64,000 nucleotides of DNA from Pseudolabrys sp. (GCA_026125895.1 JAHCKG010000025.1:1-64000); one strand, 5' to 3'. Shown: positions 23,517 to 32,194, counted from the first letter of the stretch. A program made the numbers and translations. The notes: a model not told the origin generated them from the letters alone.

Positions 23517-24659
23517 CTAGATGTGGATCGTCTTCAACGGCGGGAAACCGTTGAACGCCACCGCCGAGTAGGTCGACGTGTAGGCGCCGGTGCCTTCGAT
23601 CAGCAGCCTGTCACCGATCTCCAGGCTGACCGGGAGCGGGTAGGGCTGCTTCTCGTACAGCACGTCGGCCGAGTCGCAGGTCGGACCGGCGAGCACGCAC
23701 GGCGCCATCGCATCCGCGTCCCGCGGCGTGCGGATCGCGTAGCGGATCGACTCGTCCATCGTCTCGGCGAGACCGCCGAACTTGCCGATGTCCAGGTAGA
23801 CCCAGCGCACGTCGTCTTCCTCGCTCTTCTTCGAGACGAGGACGACTTCGGTTTCGATCATGCCGGCATTGCCGACCATGCCGCGGCCCGGCTCGATGAT
23901 CGTTTCCGGGATGCGGTTGCCGAAGTGCTTGCGCAGCGCCTTGAAGATGGCGTTGCCGTAGGTCTTCACCGACGGAACGTTCTTCAGGTACTTGGTCGGG
24001 AAGCCGCCGCCCAGGTTGACCATCGACAGGTTGATGCCGCGCTCGCCGCACTCCTTGAACACGGCCGCCGCCGAAGCGAGGGCACGGTCCCAGGCATGCT
24101 GGTTGCGCTGCTGCGAACCAACGTGGAACGAGACGCCGTAGGGCTCCAGACCCTGACGCAGCGCGTGCTCCAGGACATCGACGGCCATGCCGGGCTCGCA
24201 GCCGAACTTGCGCGACAGCGGCCATTCGGCGCCGACGCAGTCCGACAGGATGCGGCAGAAGACCTTCGAGCCGGGGGCCGCGCGGGCCACCTTCTCGACC
24301 TCGGCCTGGCAATCGACCGCGAAGAGGCGGATGCCGAGCGCGTAGGCGCGCGCGACATCGCGTTCCTTCTTGATCGTGTTGCCGAACGAGATGCGGTCGG
24401 GCGTCGCCCCGGCCGCGAGCGCCATCTCGATCTCCTGGACCGAGGCGGTGTCGAAGCACGAGCCGAGGCTGGCCAGCAGCTTCAGCACTTCCGGCGCCGG
24501 GTTCGCCTTGACGGCGTAGAACACGCGCGTGTCCGGCAGCGCCTTGGCGAAGGCGGTGTAGTTGTCCTTGACCACGTCGAGGTCGACGACCAGGACGGGA
24601 CCCTCGTCGACGCCGCGCTCGCGGCGGTCACGCAAGAATTCACGGATGCGCTCGGTCAT
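23517..24659 (-). CDS. Ornithine decarboxylase, fold type III (alanine-racemase fold)
   Basis: This 380-residue PLP enzyme converts ornithine (possibly also lysine) to putrescine (cadaverine). The Schiff-base Lys is K51 in FYAVKANP; other active-site pieces are FHVGSQ (about 178-183), EPGR (256-259) and the substrate-binding/catalytic GPTCDSADVL with C328. Length fits bacterial ODC rather than the longer biosynthetic arginine decarboxylase. ATG 24659 follows GGGAG nine bases upstream. The frame is open for 98 further codons, but that stretch is the structured leader and gives a Pro/Ser/Arg-rich non-homologous peptide. Product putrescine would feed the nearby homospermidine synthase. Confidence 0.93.
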   Translation of the reverse strand: MTERIREFLRDRRERGVDEGPVLVVDLDVVKDNYTAFAKALPDTRVFYAVKANPAPEVLKLLASLGSCFDTASVQEIEMALAAGATPDRISFGNTIKKERDVARAYALGIRLFAVDCQAEVEKVARAAPGSKVFCRILSDCVGAEWPLSRKFGCEPGMAVDVLEHALRQGLEPYGVSFHVGSQQRNQHAWDRALASAAAVFKECGERGINLSMVNLGGGFPTKYLKNVPSVKTYGNAIFKALRKHFGNRIPETIIEPGRGMVGNAGMIETEVVLVSKKSEEDDVRWVYLDIGKFGGLAETMDESIRYAIRTPRDADAMAPCVLAGPTCDSADVLYEKQPYPLPVSLEIGDRLLIEGTGAYTSTYSAVAFNGFPPLKTIHI

Positions 24660-24689
24660 TGGCGCACACTCCCAGCTCAAGGAACGGCA

Positions 24690-25060
24690 TCGCCGCTCGA
24701 TTGGCGCGGTGTAGGAGCTCCCGGCAGGTGCGCGATGGGGACGCAGCCGTGCCGCTAAGCTCTTAACCGCTGTGCTGCCTTGAGATTGGAGGGGAGACCC
24801 CGCCTCACTGTTGGCAAAGATGGACAAGCCTCGTCGGTAACCCGTCGCTGGCGGTGGAAGGCCAGCAGAGACCAAAGAAGCCCGCTCCGTCGTTGCTTTA
24901 AGTCGCGTCCCCTGCGGAGAGCAGAGTGCGCCGGTTTCGCCTCCGGCTGCCAATCAGAAGACTTGAGGTTACTTACTCTTCCCGTGGGAAGGAGCTCGCT
25001 CGCCTCAGGCGGCTGGCCGGCCTCTTGTCCGGCTACCTACCGATTGACACACGACCACAG
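24690..25060 (-). ncRNA. Structured mRNA leader of ornithine decarboxylase, speF-motif-like
   Basis: About 590 bases without a good gene precede the decarboxylase. On the minus strand they contain a series of strong hairpins: CTTCCC-AC-GGGAAG (about 24978-24991), GCCGG...CCGGC enclosing AGGCGAAA (about 24931-24948), a GCAG-rich stem, GCTGG...CCAGC (about 24847-24866) and GGGG-TCT-CCCC (about 24792-24802). The position and complex layout match the speF RNA motif, a leader known upstream of alphaproteobacterial ornithine decarboxylase genes and probably polyamine- or ornithine-responsive. Exact boundaries and identity need a covariance-model search. Confidence 0.6.
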
Positions 25061-25191
25061 GCACGTGCGAAATTGGGCAAGAGTGGAAATAACACCTTTC
25101 GCGCCGCATGCAAGAGAATTTCTACTGCGCGGCTCAAATCATCCTTAACTTTTGGATGGAGCGCCGGTGCTTCGCTGCTTCGGCGCGGCGT

Positions 25192-25272
25192 GGTGTCTCA
25201 GCCGCGCGCGGTGCGAAAGCGGCGTCAGCCGCGTCTTGACCCAGCGCGGCGTCAGCCGCGCGCGGTGAAAGG
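25192..25272. repeat. Degenerate 27-bp tandem repeat, three units
   Basis: Units begin at 25192, 25219 and 25246 and share GTCAGCCGCG; units 1 and 3 share the 16 bases TCAGCCGCGCGCGGTG exactly, 54 bases apart. The third unit covers the last codons and stop of the small membrane-protein gene at 25252-25494. Confidence 0.75.
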
Positions 25273-25494
25273 CTCGATGCGGTGCGCGAAGCGGATGAAC
25301 TGCGCCATCACCAGCACGCCGACGATGACGAAGCACACATCGAGGACGCGCTGGCCGGTCGAGCCGAGCTCGAACAGGGTGGCGAGCGCCCAGGAGCCGG
25401 CGAAGGCCGCGCCGAACACCTCGGCGCCAATCAGGATCGCCGCCGAGATGACGGTGATGACATTGAGCCAGACGATGCGGCGACCTTGAGCCAT
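25252..25494 (-). CDS. Small inner-membrane protein, 80 residues, two TM helices
   Basis: The function is not recognised. Two hydrophobic helices (about 9-31 and 50-68) are joined by GSWALATLFELGSTGQRV; the second contains VCFVIVGVLVMAQF. Short basic ends (MAQGRRIVW and RFAHRIEPFTARG) suggest both termini face the cytoplasm. Start ATG 25494 has a strong AGGAGA five bases upstream, so translation is likely. The last codons lie in a 27-bp tandem repeat, so the C-terminal tail was probably shaped by repeat expansion. It is divergent from the P-type ATPase gene (128 bases apart), but a shared role is only a guess. Confidence 0.72.
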   Translation of the reverse strand: MAQGRRIVWLNVITVISAAILIGAEVFGAAFAGSWALATLFELGSTGQRVLDVCFVIVGVLVMAQFIRFAHRIEPFTARG

Positions 25495-25621
25495 GGATCT
25501 CTCCTTCGAGCGGCCGCAATCTCTCCGAAAGCGGTGGCCGGATCAAGGCCGGAAGCGGCCCAAGGACCGGGATTGATCTGGCGCATGGCGGGCCGCTGAG
25601 CCCCCGGCCACGCTCGCGGCC

Positions 25622-27460
25622 ATGGCGAATGTACCGTTTATCAGCCGTTTACGGCCGCTTTTGATCGTGTGGCCCGCCGCGGGCCTTGCCGCCGGCGCGG
25701 CCGCGCATCTGGCGGGCGAGGAGCGGCTTGCTGCGACATTATGGGCGGTGGCGAGCGTGCCGGTGCTGGCCGTGCTCGCCGCCGAGATCGCCGTCAGCCT
25801 GCGCCGCGGTGACTTCGGCCTCGACATCGTCGCCGCGCTGTCGATGTCGGCGGCGCTCGTCATCGGCGAGACGCTGGCCGCGGCGATCGTGGCGCTGATG
25901 TACGCCGGCGGCCAGGTGCTCGAGAGCTACGCCGCCCGCCGCGCCCGCAAGGAGATGTCGGCGCTGCTGGCGCGGGTGCCGCGCACCGCCATGTGCCACC
26001 GCGACGGTCGGCTTGAGGAGGTTGCGCTCGACGACCTCGAGCCCGGCGACCGTGTGCTGATCCGCCGCGGCGATGTCGTGCCGCTCGACGGCACGGTGGC
26101 CGACGGCGTCGCCGTGCTCGACCAGTCGGCACTGACCGGCGAATCACTCCCCGTCCGGCTCTCGGCCGGCGACGCCGCGCTGAGCGGTGCGACCAATGCC
26201 GGCGACGCCTTCGACCTGGTGGCGACGCGCCGCGCCGCCGATTCGACCTATGCCGGCATCGTCCGGCTGGTGGCGGCGGCGCAGAGTTCGCGGCCGCCGA
26301 TGGCGCGCATGGCGGACCGCTACGCGCTGTTCTTTCTCGCCGCGACGCTGGCGCTCGCGGGGCTCGCCGGCTGGCTGACGGCGGACCCGGTGCGCGTCGT
26401 CGCCGTACTGGTCGTGGCGACGCCATGCCCGCTCATCCTGGCGGTTCCGGTGGCGCTGATGGCCGGCCTGTCGCGCGCCGCCCACGCCGGCATCCTGATC
26501 AAGAGCGGCAAGGCGCTGGAGATGCTGGCCCAGGTCAGGGCGCTGGTCATCGACAAGACCGGCACGCTGACCGGCGGCGAAGCCCGTATCGTCGAGACGC
26601 GCGTCGCCGGTGGCCTCGCGCCGGACGAGATGCTGCGCATCGCCGCCTCGCTCGACCAGGCGTCGCAGCACATCATCGGCCGGACGCTGGTGGCGGCGGC
26701 GCGCGAACGAGGGCTGGCTCTGTCGGTGCCGGCGGCGGTCGAGGAAACGCCGGGCGAGGGCATCAGCGGTCAGGTCGATGGCCGCGCCGTATCTGTCGGC
26801 GGCTTCGCCTATGTCGCCGGCCGGGTGGAGGACGGCGAACTTCACAAGCTCAGCCGCAACCACCAGCCCGGCGCCGCCGCCGTGGCGATCGCCATCGACG
26901 GCAAGGCCGTCGGCGTCATCGTCCTGGCCGACGTCCTGCGTCCCGGCACCGAGACGCTGCTTCGCGACCTGCGGGCCGCCGGTATCGAGCGCCTGGTGCT
27001 GGCGACCGGCGACCGCGGCGACGTCGCCCGCTTCATCAGCCACGGCCTCGGCCTCGATCTGGTGCGCGCCGAGCTGACGCCGGACCAGAAGGTGCTCACG
27101 GTGCTGTCAGAGCGCAAAGCCGGCCCGGTGATGATGGTCGGCGACGGCGTCAACGACGCCCCGGCACTCGCCGCCGCCGATGTCGGCGTCGCCATGGGCG
27201 CCAAGGGCGCGGCCGCCAGTTCCGAGGCCGCCGACGTCGTGCTGCTGGTCGATCAGCTCGACCGCATCGTGCCGGCCATCGCCATCGCCAGGCGCTCGCG
27301 CGCCATCGCGTTGCAAAGCGTGGCCGCCGGCATGGGCCTGTCGATCCTGGCGATGCTCGCCGCGGCAGCTGGTTATCTCCTGCCGGTCGAAGGCGCGTTG
27401 CTTCAGGAAGCGATCGACGTCGCCGTCATCTTCAACGCCCTGCGCGCGCTGCGCGGCTGA
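25622..27460 (+). CDS. Heavy-metal P1B-type ATPase with TPCP metal motif
   Basis: This 612-residue ATP-driven transition-metal pump has the actuator motif TGES, TM metal motif TPCP (267-270, in place of the CPC of Cu/Zn pumps or SPC of Co pumps), phosphorylation motif DKTGT (D311) and the hinge GDGVNDAP. The usual P1B HP pair is altered to HI (SQHIIG). There is no N-terminal HMA domain or His-rich tail. TPCP places it in the poorly known P1B-5/6-like groups, for which nickel, cobalt or iron export has been proposed. ATG 25622 has only a weak Shine-Dalgarno site. The YciE-like gene follows in the same direction after 127 bases. Confidence 0.92.
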   Translation: MANVPFISRLRPLLIVWPAAGLAAGAAAHLAGEERLAATLWAVASVPVLAVLAAEIAVSLRRGDFGLDIVAALSMSAALVIGETLAAAIVALMYAGGQVLESYAARRARKEMSALLARVPRTAMCHRDGRLEEVALDDLEPGDRVLIRRGDVVPLDGTVADGVAVLDQSALTGESLPVRLSAGDAALSGATNAGDAFDLVATRRAADSTYAGIVRLVAAAQSSRPPMARMADRYALFFLAATLALAGLAGWLTADPVRVVAVLVVATPCPLILAVPVALMAGLSRAAHAGILIKSGKALEMLAQVRALVIDKTGTLTGGEARIVETRVAGGLAPDEMLRIAASLDQASQHIIGRTLVAAARERGLALSVPAAVEETPGEGISGQVDGRAVSVGGFAYVAGRVEDGELHKLSRNHQPGAAAVAIAIDGKAVGVIVLADVLRPGTETLLRDLRAAGIERLVLATGDRGDVARFISHGLGLDLVRAELTPDQKVLTVLSERKAGPVMMVGDGVNDAPALAAADVGVAMGAKGAAASSEAADVVLLVDQLDRIVPAIAIARRSRAIALQSVAAGMGLSILAMLAAAAGYLLPVEGALLQEAIDVAVIFNALRALRG

Positions 27461-27504
27461 GTTCCCGCGTGTAACGAACTCTTCAAACTGCGTTGATTGG
27501 AACA

Positions 27505-27529
27505 GGAACGGCCGCGCGTGTTGTGCATT
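27505..27529 (+). promoter_or_regulatory. EcfG-like general-stress promoter candidate upstream of the YciE gene
   Basis: GGAAC, 16 bases, then CATT, against the consensus GGAAC-N16/17-CGTT. It lies about 60 bases upstream of ATG 27588. YciE/DUF892 genes belong to general-stress regulons in several rhizobia, which supports the call. Confidence 0.4.
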
Positions 27530-27587
27530 GACAGAACAACCGGATGCGCCGGCTCCCATAACATGCGCTCGATTACGGAGGCCCCCA

Positions 27588-28091
27588 ATGGGTTTGTTCA
27601 GCAGTGACATCAAGACGATGGACGATCTGTTCATCCACACGCTCAAGGACATTTATTACGCCGAGAACCAGATTCTGAAGGCGCTGCCCGAGATGGTCGA
27701 AAAGGCCACCGACACCGGCCTCAAGCAGGGCTTCACCAGTCACCTTGCCGAGACCAAGAACCACGTCGCGCGTCTCGAACAGGCCTTCAAGATCCTCGGC
27801 ATGAAGCCGGAGGGCGTCGATTGCCCGGCGATCGACGGCATCATCGACGAGACCAACGAGATCGCCGGTGAGGTCGATGACAAGCGCGTCCTCGACGCCG
27901 CGTTGATCGCGGCCGGCCAGGCGGTGGAGCACTACGAGATGACCCGCTACGGCACGCTGATCGCCTGGGCCAAGCAGCTCGGCCGCGCCGACGTCGCCAG
28001 CCTGCTCGAACAGACGCTGAAGGAAGAGAAGGCGGCCGACGCCAAGCTCACCGGTCTTGCCGAGCGCGGCATTAACGCCAAGGCCGCGTAG
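27588..28091 (+). CDS. YciE-like ferritin-fold stress protein (DUF892)
   Basis: This 167-residue four-helix-bundle protein belongs to the DUF892 (YciE/YciF) family, related to ferritin and rubrerythrin and linked to stress survival. The family start DLFIHTLKDIYYAENQILKALPEMVEKA is clear, and carboxylate/His pairs for a di-metal centre are present (AENQ, HLAETKNHVARLEQAF, AVEHYEMTRYGTL). ATG 27588 has GGAGG six bases upstream. A possible EcfG-type promoter lies 60 bases before it and a strong terminator follows, so it is probably a single-gene transcription unit induced by stress. Confidence 0.92.
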   Translation: MGLFSSDIKTMDDLFIHTLKDIYYAENQILKALPEMVEKATDTGLKQGFTSHLAETKNHVARLEQAFKILGMKPEGVDCPAIDGIIDETNEIAGEVDDKRVLDAALIAAGQAVEHYEMTRYGTLIAWAKQLGRADVASLLEQTLKEEKAADAKLTGLAERGINAKAA

Positions 28092-28171
28092 CGCCTTAAG
28101 CAAAGTAAGTCGCTGCCCATTCCCCCCGGGCAGTGAGGCCGAGCGGTCTGGCAGGATGCCGCGGCGGCCCG

Positions 28172-28204
28172 AAAAGACCCTGACCTTTGGTCAGGGTCTT
28201 TTTG
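28172..28204 (+). terminator. Rho-independent terminator of the YciE gene
   Basis: A 14-bp perfect stem AAAAGACCCTGACC / GGTCAGGGTCTTTT with loop TTT, ending in a TTTTT run. Confidence 0.93.
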
Positions 28205-28244
28205 TGTGTGTGACTTGTCCCGGGCGCAGCGCGCACTCGCTTAT

Positions 28245-28348
28245 TCCCTCCCCCCTTGTGGGGGAGGGTTAGGGAGGGGGGTCGTGGTTTAGTTTGTCAT
28301 CGCATCGACCCCCACCCCCAACCCCTCCCCACAAGGGGGAGGGGAGGA
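28245..28348. repeat. Palindromic element (CCCTCCCC-TTGTGGGGGAGGG class)
   Basis: The left hairpin CCCTCCCCCCTTGTGGGGGAGGG and right hairpin CCCCTCCCCACAAGGGGGAGGGG enclose AGGGAGGGGGG...CCCCCACCCCC inner arms. A fragment of another repeat type (ACTTGTCCCGGGCGC) lies just upstream at about 28212-28226. It separates the YciE terminator from the M3 peptidase gene. Confidence 0.85.
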
Positions 28349-28402
28349 GAATGTGGTGAGGCCGCGCTTCAATCCTTGCCCCGCATGCCCTAGATCAGGG
28401 GC

Positions 28403-30463
28403 ATGACAAACATTGCCACGAACCCGCTTCTCGCCGACTGGACCCAGGCCTTCGGTCTGCCGGCCTTTGCCGATCTCAAGCCCGAGCACTTCCGCCCGGC
28501 CTTCGATGCCGCGCTCACGCGCCACCGCGCCGAGATCGACGCCATCGCGTCCGACAAGGCCGCGCCCAGCTTCGCCAATACCATCGAGGCGCTGGAGAAG
28601 AGCGGCCGCGACCTCGACAAGGTCGCCAATGTCTTCTTCATCAAGGCTGGCGCTGATACCGGGGACGAGATCGAGGCCATCGAGCGCGACGTCTCGCCGC
28701 TGCTCGCCCGCCACTCCAATGCGATGTATCTGAACCGCGCGCTTTATGCGCGCATCGCCGAGCTCTATTCGCGTCGCGACAAACTCGGCCTCGATGCCGA
28801 GCAGGCGCGGTTGCTCGAGCGTTATCACCTGCGTTTCGTCCGCGCCGGCGGCGCGCTCGACAAGGACAAGCAGGACCGCCTCGCCGCCATCAACGAGCGG
28901 CTCGCTTCGCTCGGCACCCAGTTCGGCCAGAACGTGCTCGCCGACGAGAAATCATGGGCGCTGATCCTGGAGGAGGGCGATCTTGCGGGCCTGCCGGATT
29001 TCGCCCGCGATGCGGCGCGCGCAGCCGCCGCCGATCGCGGCAACCCCGGCAACCCCGGCAAGTACGCCATTACTTTGGCGCGCTCGTCCTGCGAGGGCTT
29101 CCTGCAATTCTCTTCACGAAGAGACTTGCGCGAAAAAGTGTTCGCCGCCTGGATCAAGCGCGGCGAGAACGGCGGCACGACCGACAACCGCGCCGTGATC
29201 GCCGAAATGGTCAAGCTGCGCGACGAGCGCGCCCGCCTGCTCGGCTTCGACAGCTTCGCCGACTATCGCCTCGACGACACCATGGCCAAGACGCCGGATG
29301 AAGCGCGCAAGCTGCTCAACGACGTCTGGGGCCGCGCCCGCGCCAAGGCCGGCCGCGAGCGCGACGCCTTGCAGGCGATGATCGCGGAGGAGGGCGGCAA
29401 CTTCAAACTGGCGCCGCATGACTGGCGCTATTACGCCGAGAAGCTGCGCAAGGCGAAGTACGATCTCGACGAGTCCGAGATCAAGCCGTACTTCCAGCTC
29501 GACAAGATCATCGAGGCCTCGTTCGACACCGCGCACCGCCTGTTCGGCCTCAGCTTCAAGCCGGTCGAGGTGCCGCTCTATCACCCCGACGCCCGCGCCT
29601 GGGATGTCACCGACGCTTCGGGCAACCATGTCGGCCTGTTCATCGGCGATTACTTCGCGCGGCCCTCCAAGCATTCCGGCGCCTGGATGACGTCGCTGCG
29701 CGATCAGCAGCGTCTGACCGGCGACACGCGGCCGGTCATTCTCAACGTCTGCAACTTCTCCAAGCCGGCGGCGGGCGAACCGGCGCTACTGTCGTTCGAC
29801 GACGCGCGCACGCTGTTCCATGAATTCGGCCACGGCCTGCACGGCCTGTTGTCGAACGTCACCTATCCGATGCTGTCGGGCACCGCGGTGGCGCGCGACT
29901 TCGTCGAACTGCCGTCGCAGCTTTACGAGCACTGGCTCGAAGTGCCGGCGATCCTCGAAAAATATGCGCGCCACGCCAAGACCGGCGCGCCGATGCCGAA
30001 GGCTTTGCTCGACAAGGTGCTGGCGACGCGCACCTTCAATCAGGGCTTCGCCACGATCGAATACACCTCCTGTGCGCTGGTCGATCTCGACATTCATGCC
30101 AAGGGTGTCGCCGACAAACTTGACGTCACGCAGTTCGAGACGGATCGGCTCAAAGCGATTCAGATGCCGGACGAGATCGTGATGCGGCACCGGCTGCCGC
30201 ACTTCCAGCATCTGTTCTCCGGCGACGGCTATGCCGCCGGCTATTACTCGTATATGTGGTCGGAAGTGCTCGACGCCGATGCGTTCCAGGCGTTCGAGGA
30301 AGCCGGCAACGCCTTCGATCCGGAAACGGCGAAGCGCCTGCACGACTTCATCTACAGCGCCGGCAACCTGCGCGACCCGGCGGACGCCTACAAGGCCTTC
30401 CGCGGCAAGCTGCCCTCGGTCGATGCCTTGCTCAAGAAGCGGGGACTCGATGAGGCGGCTTGA
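28403..30463 (+). CDS. M3-family zinc metallopeptidase (oligopeptidase A / Dcp-like)
   Basis: This 686-residue cytoplasmic thermolysin-fold peptidase cleaves short peptides, either as an oligopeptidase or as a dipeptidyl carboxypeptidase. The zinc motif HEFGH is at 473-477 within FHEFGHGLHGLLS; the third ligand Glu lies about 25 residues on (FVELPSQLYEHW). The C-terminal substrate-binding segment FSGDGYAAGYYSYMWSEVLDADAFQAF is typical. There is no signal peptide. ATG 28403 directly follows a GGGG stretch. It is a stand-alone gene between two palindromic repeats. Which of the two activities it has cannot be told from the motif alone. Confidence 0.95.
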   Translation: MTNIATNPLLADWTQAFGLPAFADLKPEHFRPAFDAALTRHRAEIDAIASDKAAPSFANTIEALEKSGRDLDKVANVFFIKAGADTGDEIEAIERDVSPLLARHSNAMYLNRALYARIAELYSRRDKLGLDAEQARLLERYHLRFVRAGGALDKDKQDRLAAINERLASLGTQFGQNVLADEKSWALILEEGDLAGLPDFARDAARAAAADRGNPGNPGKYAITLARSSCEGFLQFSSRRDLREKVFAAWIKRGENGGTTDNRAVIAEMVKLRDERARLLGFDSFADYRLDDTMAKTPDEARKLLNDVWGRARAKAGRERDALQAMIAEEGGNFKLAPHDWRYYAEKLRKAKYDLDESEIKPYFQLDKIIEASFDTAHRLFGLSFKPVEVPLYHPDARAWDVTDASGNHVGLFIGDYFARPSKHSGAWMTSLRDQQRLTGDTRPVILNVCNFSKPAAGEPALLSFDDARTLFHEFGHGLHGLLSNVTYPMLSGTAVARDFVELPSQLYEHWLEVPAILEKYARHAKTGAPMPKALLDKVLATRTFNQGFATIEYTSCALVDLDIHAKGVADKLDVTQFETDRLKAIQMPDEIVMRHRLPHFQHLFSGDGYAAGYYSYMWSEVLDADAFQAFEEAGNAFDPETAKRLHDFIYSAGNLRDPADAYKAFRGKLPSVDALLKKRGLDEAA

Positions 30464-30469
30464 AGTGTA

Positions 30470-30596
30470 CTTGTCCCGGGCGCGCTGCAACATGAAATGT
30501 TGCTGCGCAGAACCGGGACCGTCACAATGTTGGGCGGTCCCGGATCAGCGGTGCACCGTTTCGCTTCGCTCACGCTGCACCGCGTCCGGGACAAGA
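30470..30596. repeat. Palindromic repeat (ACTTGTCCCGGGCGCG class)
   Basis: The ends CTTGTCCCGGGCGCG and CGCGTCCGGGACAAG form inverted arms; inner hairpins include CAACATGAAATGTTG and CGGGACCG / CGGTCCCG. It lies between the M3 peptidase and gamma-glutamyltransferase genes and contributes the leader of the latter. Confidence 0.8.
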
Positions 30597-30598
30597 GA

Positions 30599-32194
30599 AT
30601 GAACCTCCACACCGCCGGTCATCGCCGCGGCGTCGTCGCCGCGCCGCATGCCTCAGCCGTCGAAGACGGCCGCGCCATTCTCGCCGAAGGCGGCAACGCC
30701 ATCGAGGCGATGATCGCCATGGCGGCGTCGATCGCCGCCGTCTATCCGCACATGAATCACGTCGGCGGCGACGGCTTCTGGCTGATCCGCGAACCTTCAG
30801 GAAGAGTGCGGGCGCTGATGGGCGCCGGCCGCGCCGGTTCGAAAGCCACCATCCGTTTCTATCGCGACGCCGGCCATCACGCGATTCCCGCGCGCGGCGC
30901 GCTCGCAGCGCTCACCGTGCCCGGCGCCATCGCCGGCTGGATGCTGGCGCAGGAGGCGGCAAAGCAGCACGGCGGCAAGTTGCCGCTCGACCTGCTGCTG
31001 GCGCCGGCGATCAAACATGCGCGCGATGGTTACACGGTGACGCGCAGCCAGGCGCAGCTCACCCGCGACAAGTATCACGAGCTCGAATCCGCGCCGGGTT
31101 TCCTGCAAACCTTTCTCATCGACGGCAAGGCGCCCGACGAAGGCGCGACGATGAAACAGCCGGCGCTCGCCGCCACGCTCGATCATCTCGCCAATGTCGG
31201 CTTGCAGGATTTCTACCGCGGCGATGTCGGCCGCGAGATCGCCGCCGATCTCGAGCGCATCGGGTCGCCGGTGACGCGCGAGGATTTGACGAAGTATGAG
31301 GCCATTGTCACCGCGCCGCTGAGCGTCAATGTCAGCGCCGGCACGCTGTACAATTCGCCGCCGCCGACGCAAGGGCTGGCCTCTCTCATTATTCTCGCGC
31401 TGTACGACCGCCTGCGCGCCGCCGCGCCTGAAAGCTTCGAGCACATCCACGGCCTGATCGAGGCGACCAAGCGCGCCTTCCTCGTGCGCGACCGCACCAT
31501 CCGCGACCCCGATCACGTCGAGGGGCCGCTGTCGCGTTATCTCGAGGCGGCGTTCCTTGACGGCGAGGCGGCGAAGATCGACATGAAGAAGGCCGCGCCG
31601 TGGCCCGATCCGTCCGCGCGCGGCGATACGATCTGGATGGGCGCCGCCGACGCCTCCGGCCTCGTCGTCTCGTATATCCAGTCGGTGTACTGGGAGTTCG
31701 GCTCCGGCTGCGTGCTGCCGAAGACCGGCGTGCTGATGCAGAACCGCGGCGCCAGTTTTTCGCTGAATGACCGCGCGATCAACGCGCTGGCGCCCGGTCG
31801 CCGGCCGTTCCACACGCTCAACCCGGCGCTCGCTGTGCTCAAGGACGGCCGCGTCATGGCTTACGGCACCATGGGCGGCGAGGGCCAGCCGCAGACGCAG
31901 AGCGCTATCTTCACGCGCCACATCACTTATGGCCAGCCGCTCGATCGGGCGCTCGACGCGCCACGCTGGCTGCTCGGCCGCACCTGGGGCTCGTCGCACA
32001 TGAATCTGCGTCTGGAGCGCCGCTTCGACGAGAAGCTCATCGACCGCCTGATGTCGGCGAAGCACGACGTCGAGGTGCTCGACGCAGACTACTCCGACAC
32101 CATGGGCCACGCCGGCGCCGTGGTGCTGCATGCCAGCGGCACTTTGGAAGGCGGCCACGATCCGCGCGCCGACGGCGGCGCCGCGGGGGTGTAG
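30599..32194 (+). CDS. Gamma-glutamyltransferase-family protein (Ntn hydrolase)
   Basis: This 531-residue protein belongs to the GGT/cephalosporin-acylase family, made as a proenzyme that cleaves itself before a nucleophilic Thr. The likely nucleophile is T344 in ARGDTIWMGAADASG, aligned with the DTTH segment of classical GGT; downstream glycine-rich MGGEGQPQTQ corresponds to the oxyanion-hole region. The N-terminal large subunit has AILAEGGNAIEAMIAMA and GGDGFWLI. No signal peptide is visible, unlike periplasmic GGTs. ATG 30599 is the first start after the repeat element. Substrate specificity (glutathione, glutaryl or other acyl amides) is open. Confidence 0.85.
   Translation: MNLHTAGHRRGVVAAPHASAVEDGRAILAEGGNAIEAMIAMAASIAAVYPHMNHVGGDGFWLIREPSGRVRALMGAGRAGSKATIRFYRDAGHHAIPARGALAALTVPGAIAGWMLAQEAAKQHGGKLPLDLLLAPAIKHARDGYTVTRSQAQLTRDKYHELESAPGFLQTFLIDGKAPDEGATMKQPALAATLDHLANVGLQDFYRGDVGREIAADLERIGSPVTREDLTKYEAIVTAPLSVNVSAGTLYNSPPPTQGLASLIILALYDRLRAAAPESFEHIHGLIEATKRAFLVRDRTIRDPDHVEGPLSRYLEAAFLDGEAAKIDMKKAAPWPDPSARGDTIWMGAADASGLVVSYIQSVYWEFGSGCVLPKTGVLMQNRGASFSLNDRAINALAPGRRPFHTLNPALAVLKDGRVMAYGTMGGEGQPQTQSAIFTRHITYGQPLDRALDAPRWLLGRTWGSSHMNLRLERRFDEKLIDRLMSAKHDVEVLDADYSDTMGHAGAVVLHASGTLEGGHDPRADGGAAGV

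Noticed and set aside
24660-24953. 98-codon N-terminal extension of ornithine decarboxylase
   Set aside because: The stretch consists of stable hairpins and gives Pro/Ser/Arg-rich sequence; ATG 24659 has a proper ribosome site and matches family starts.
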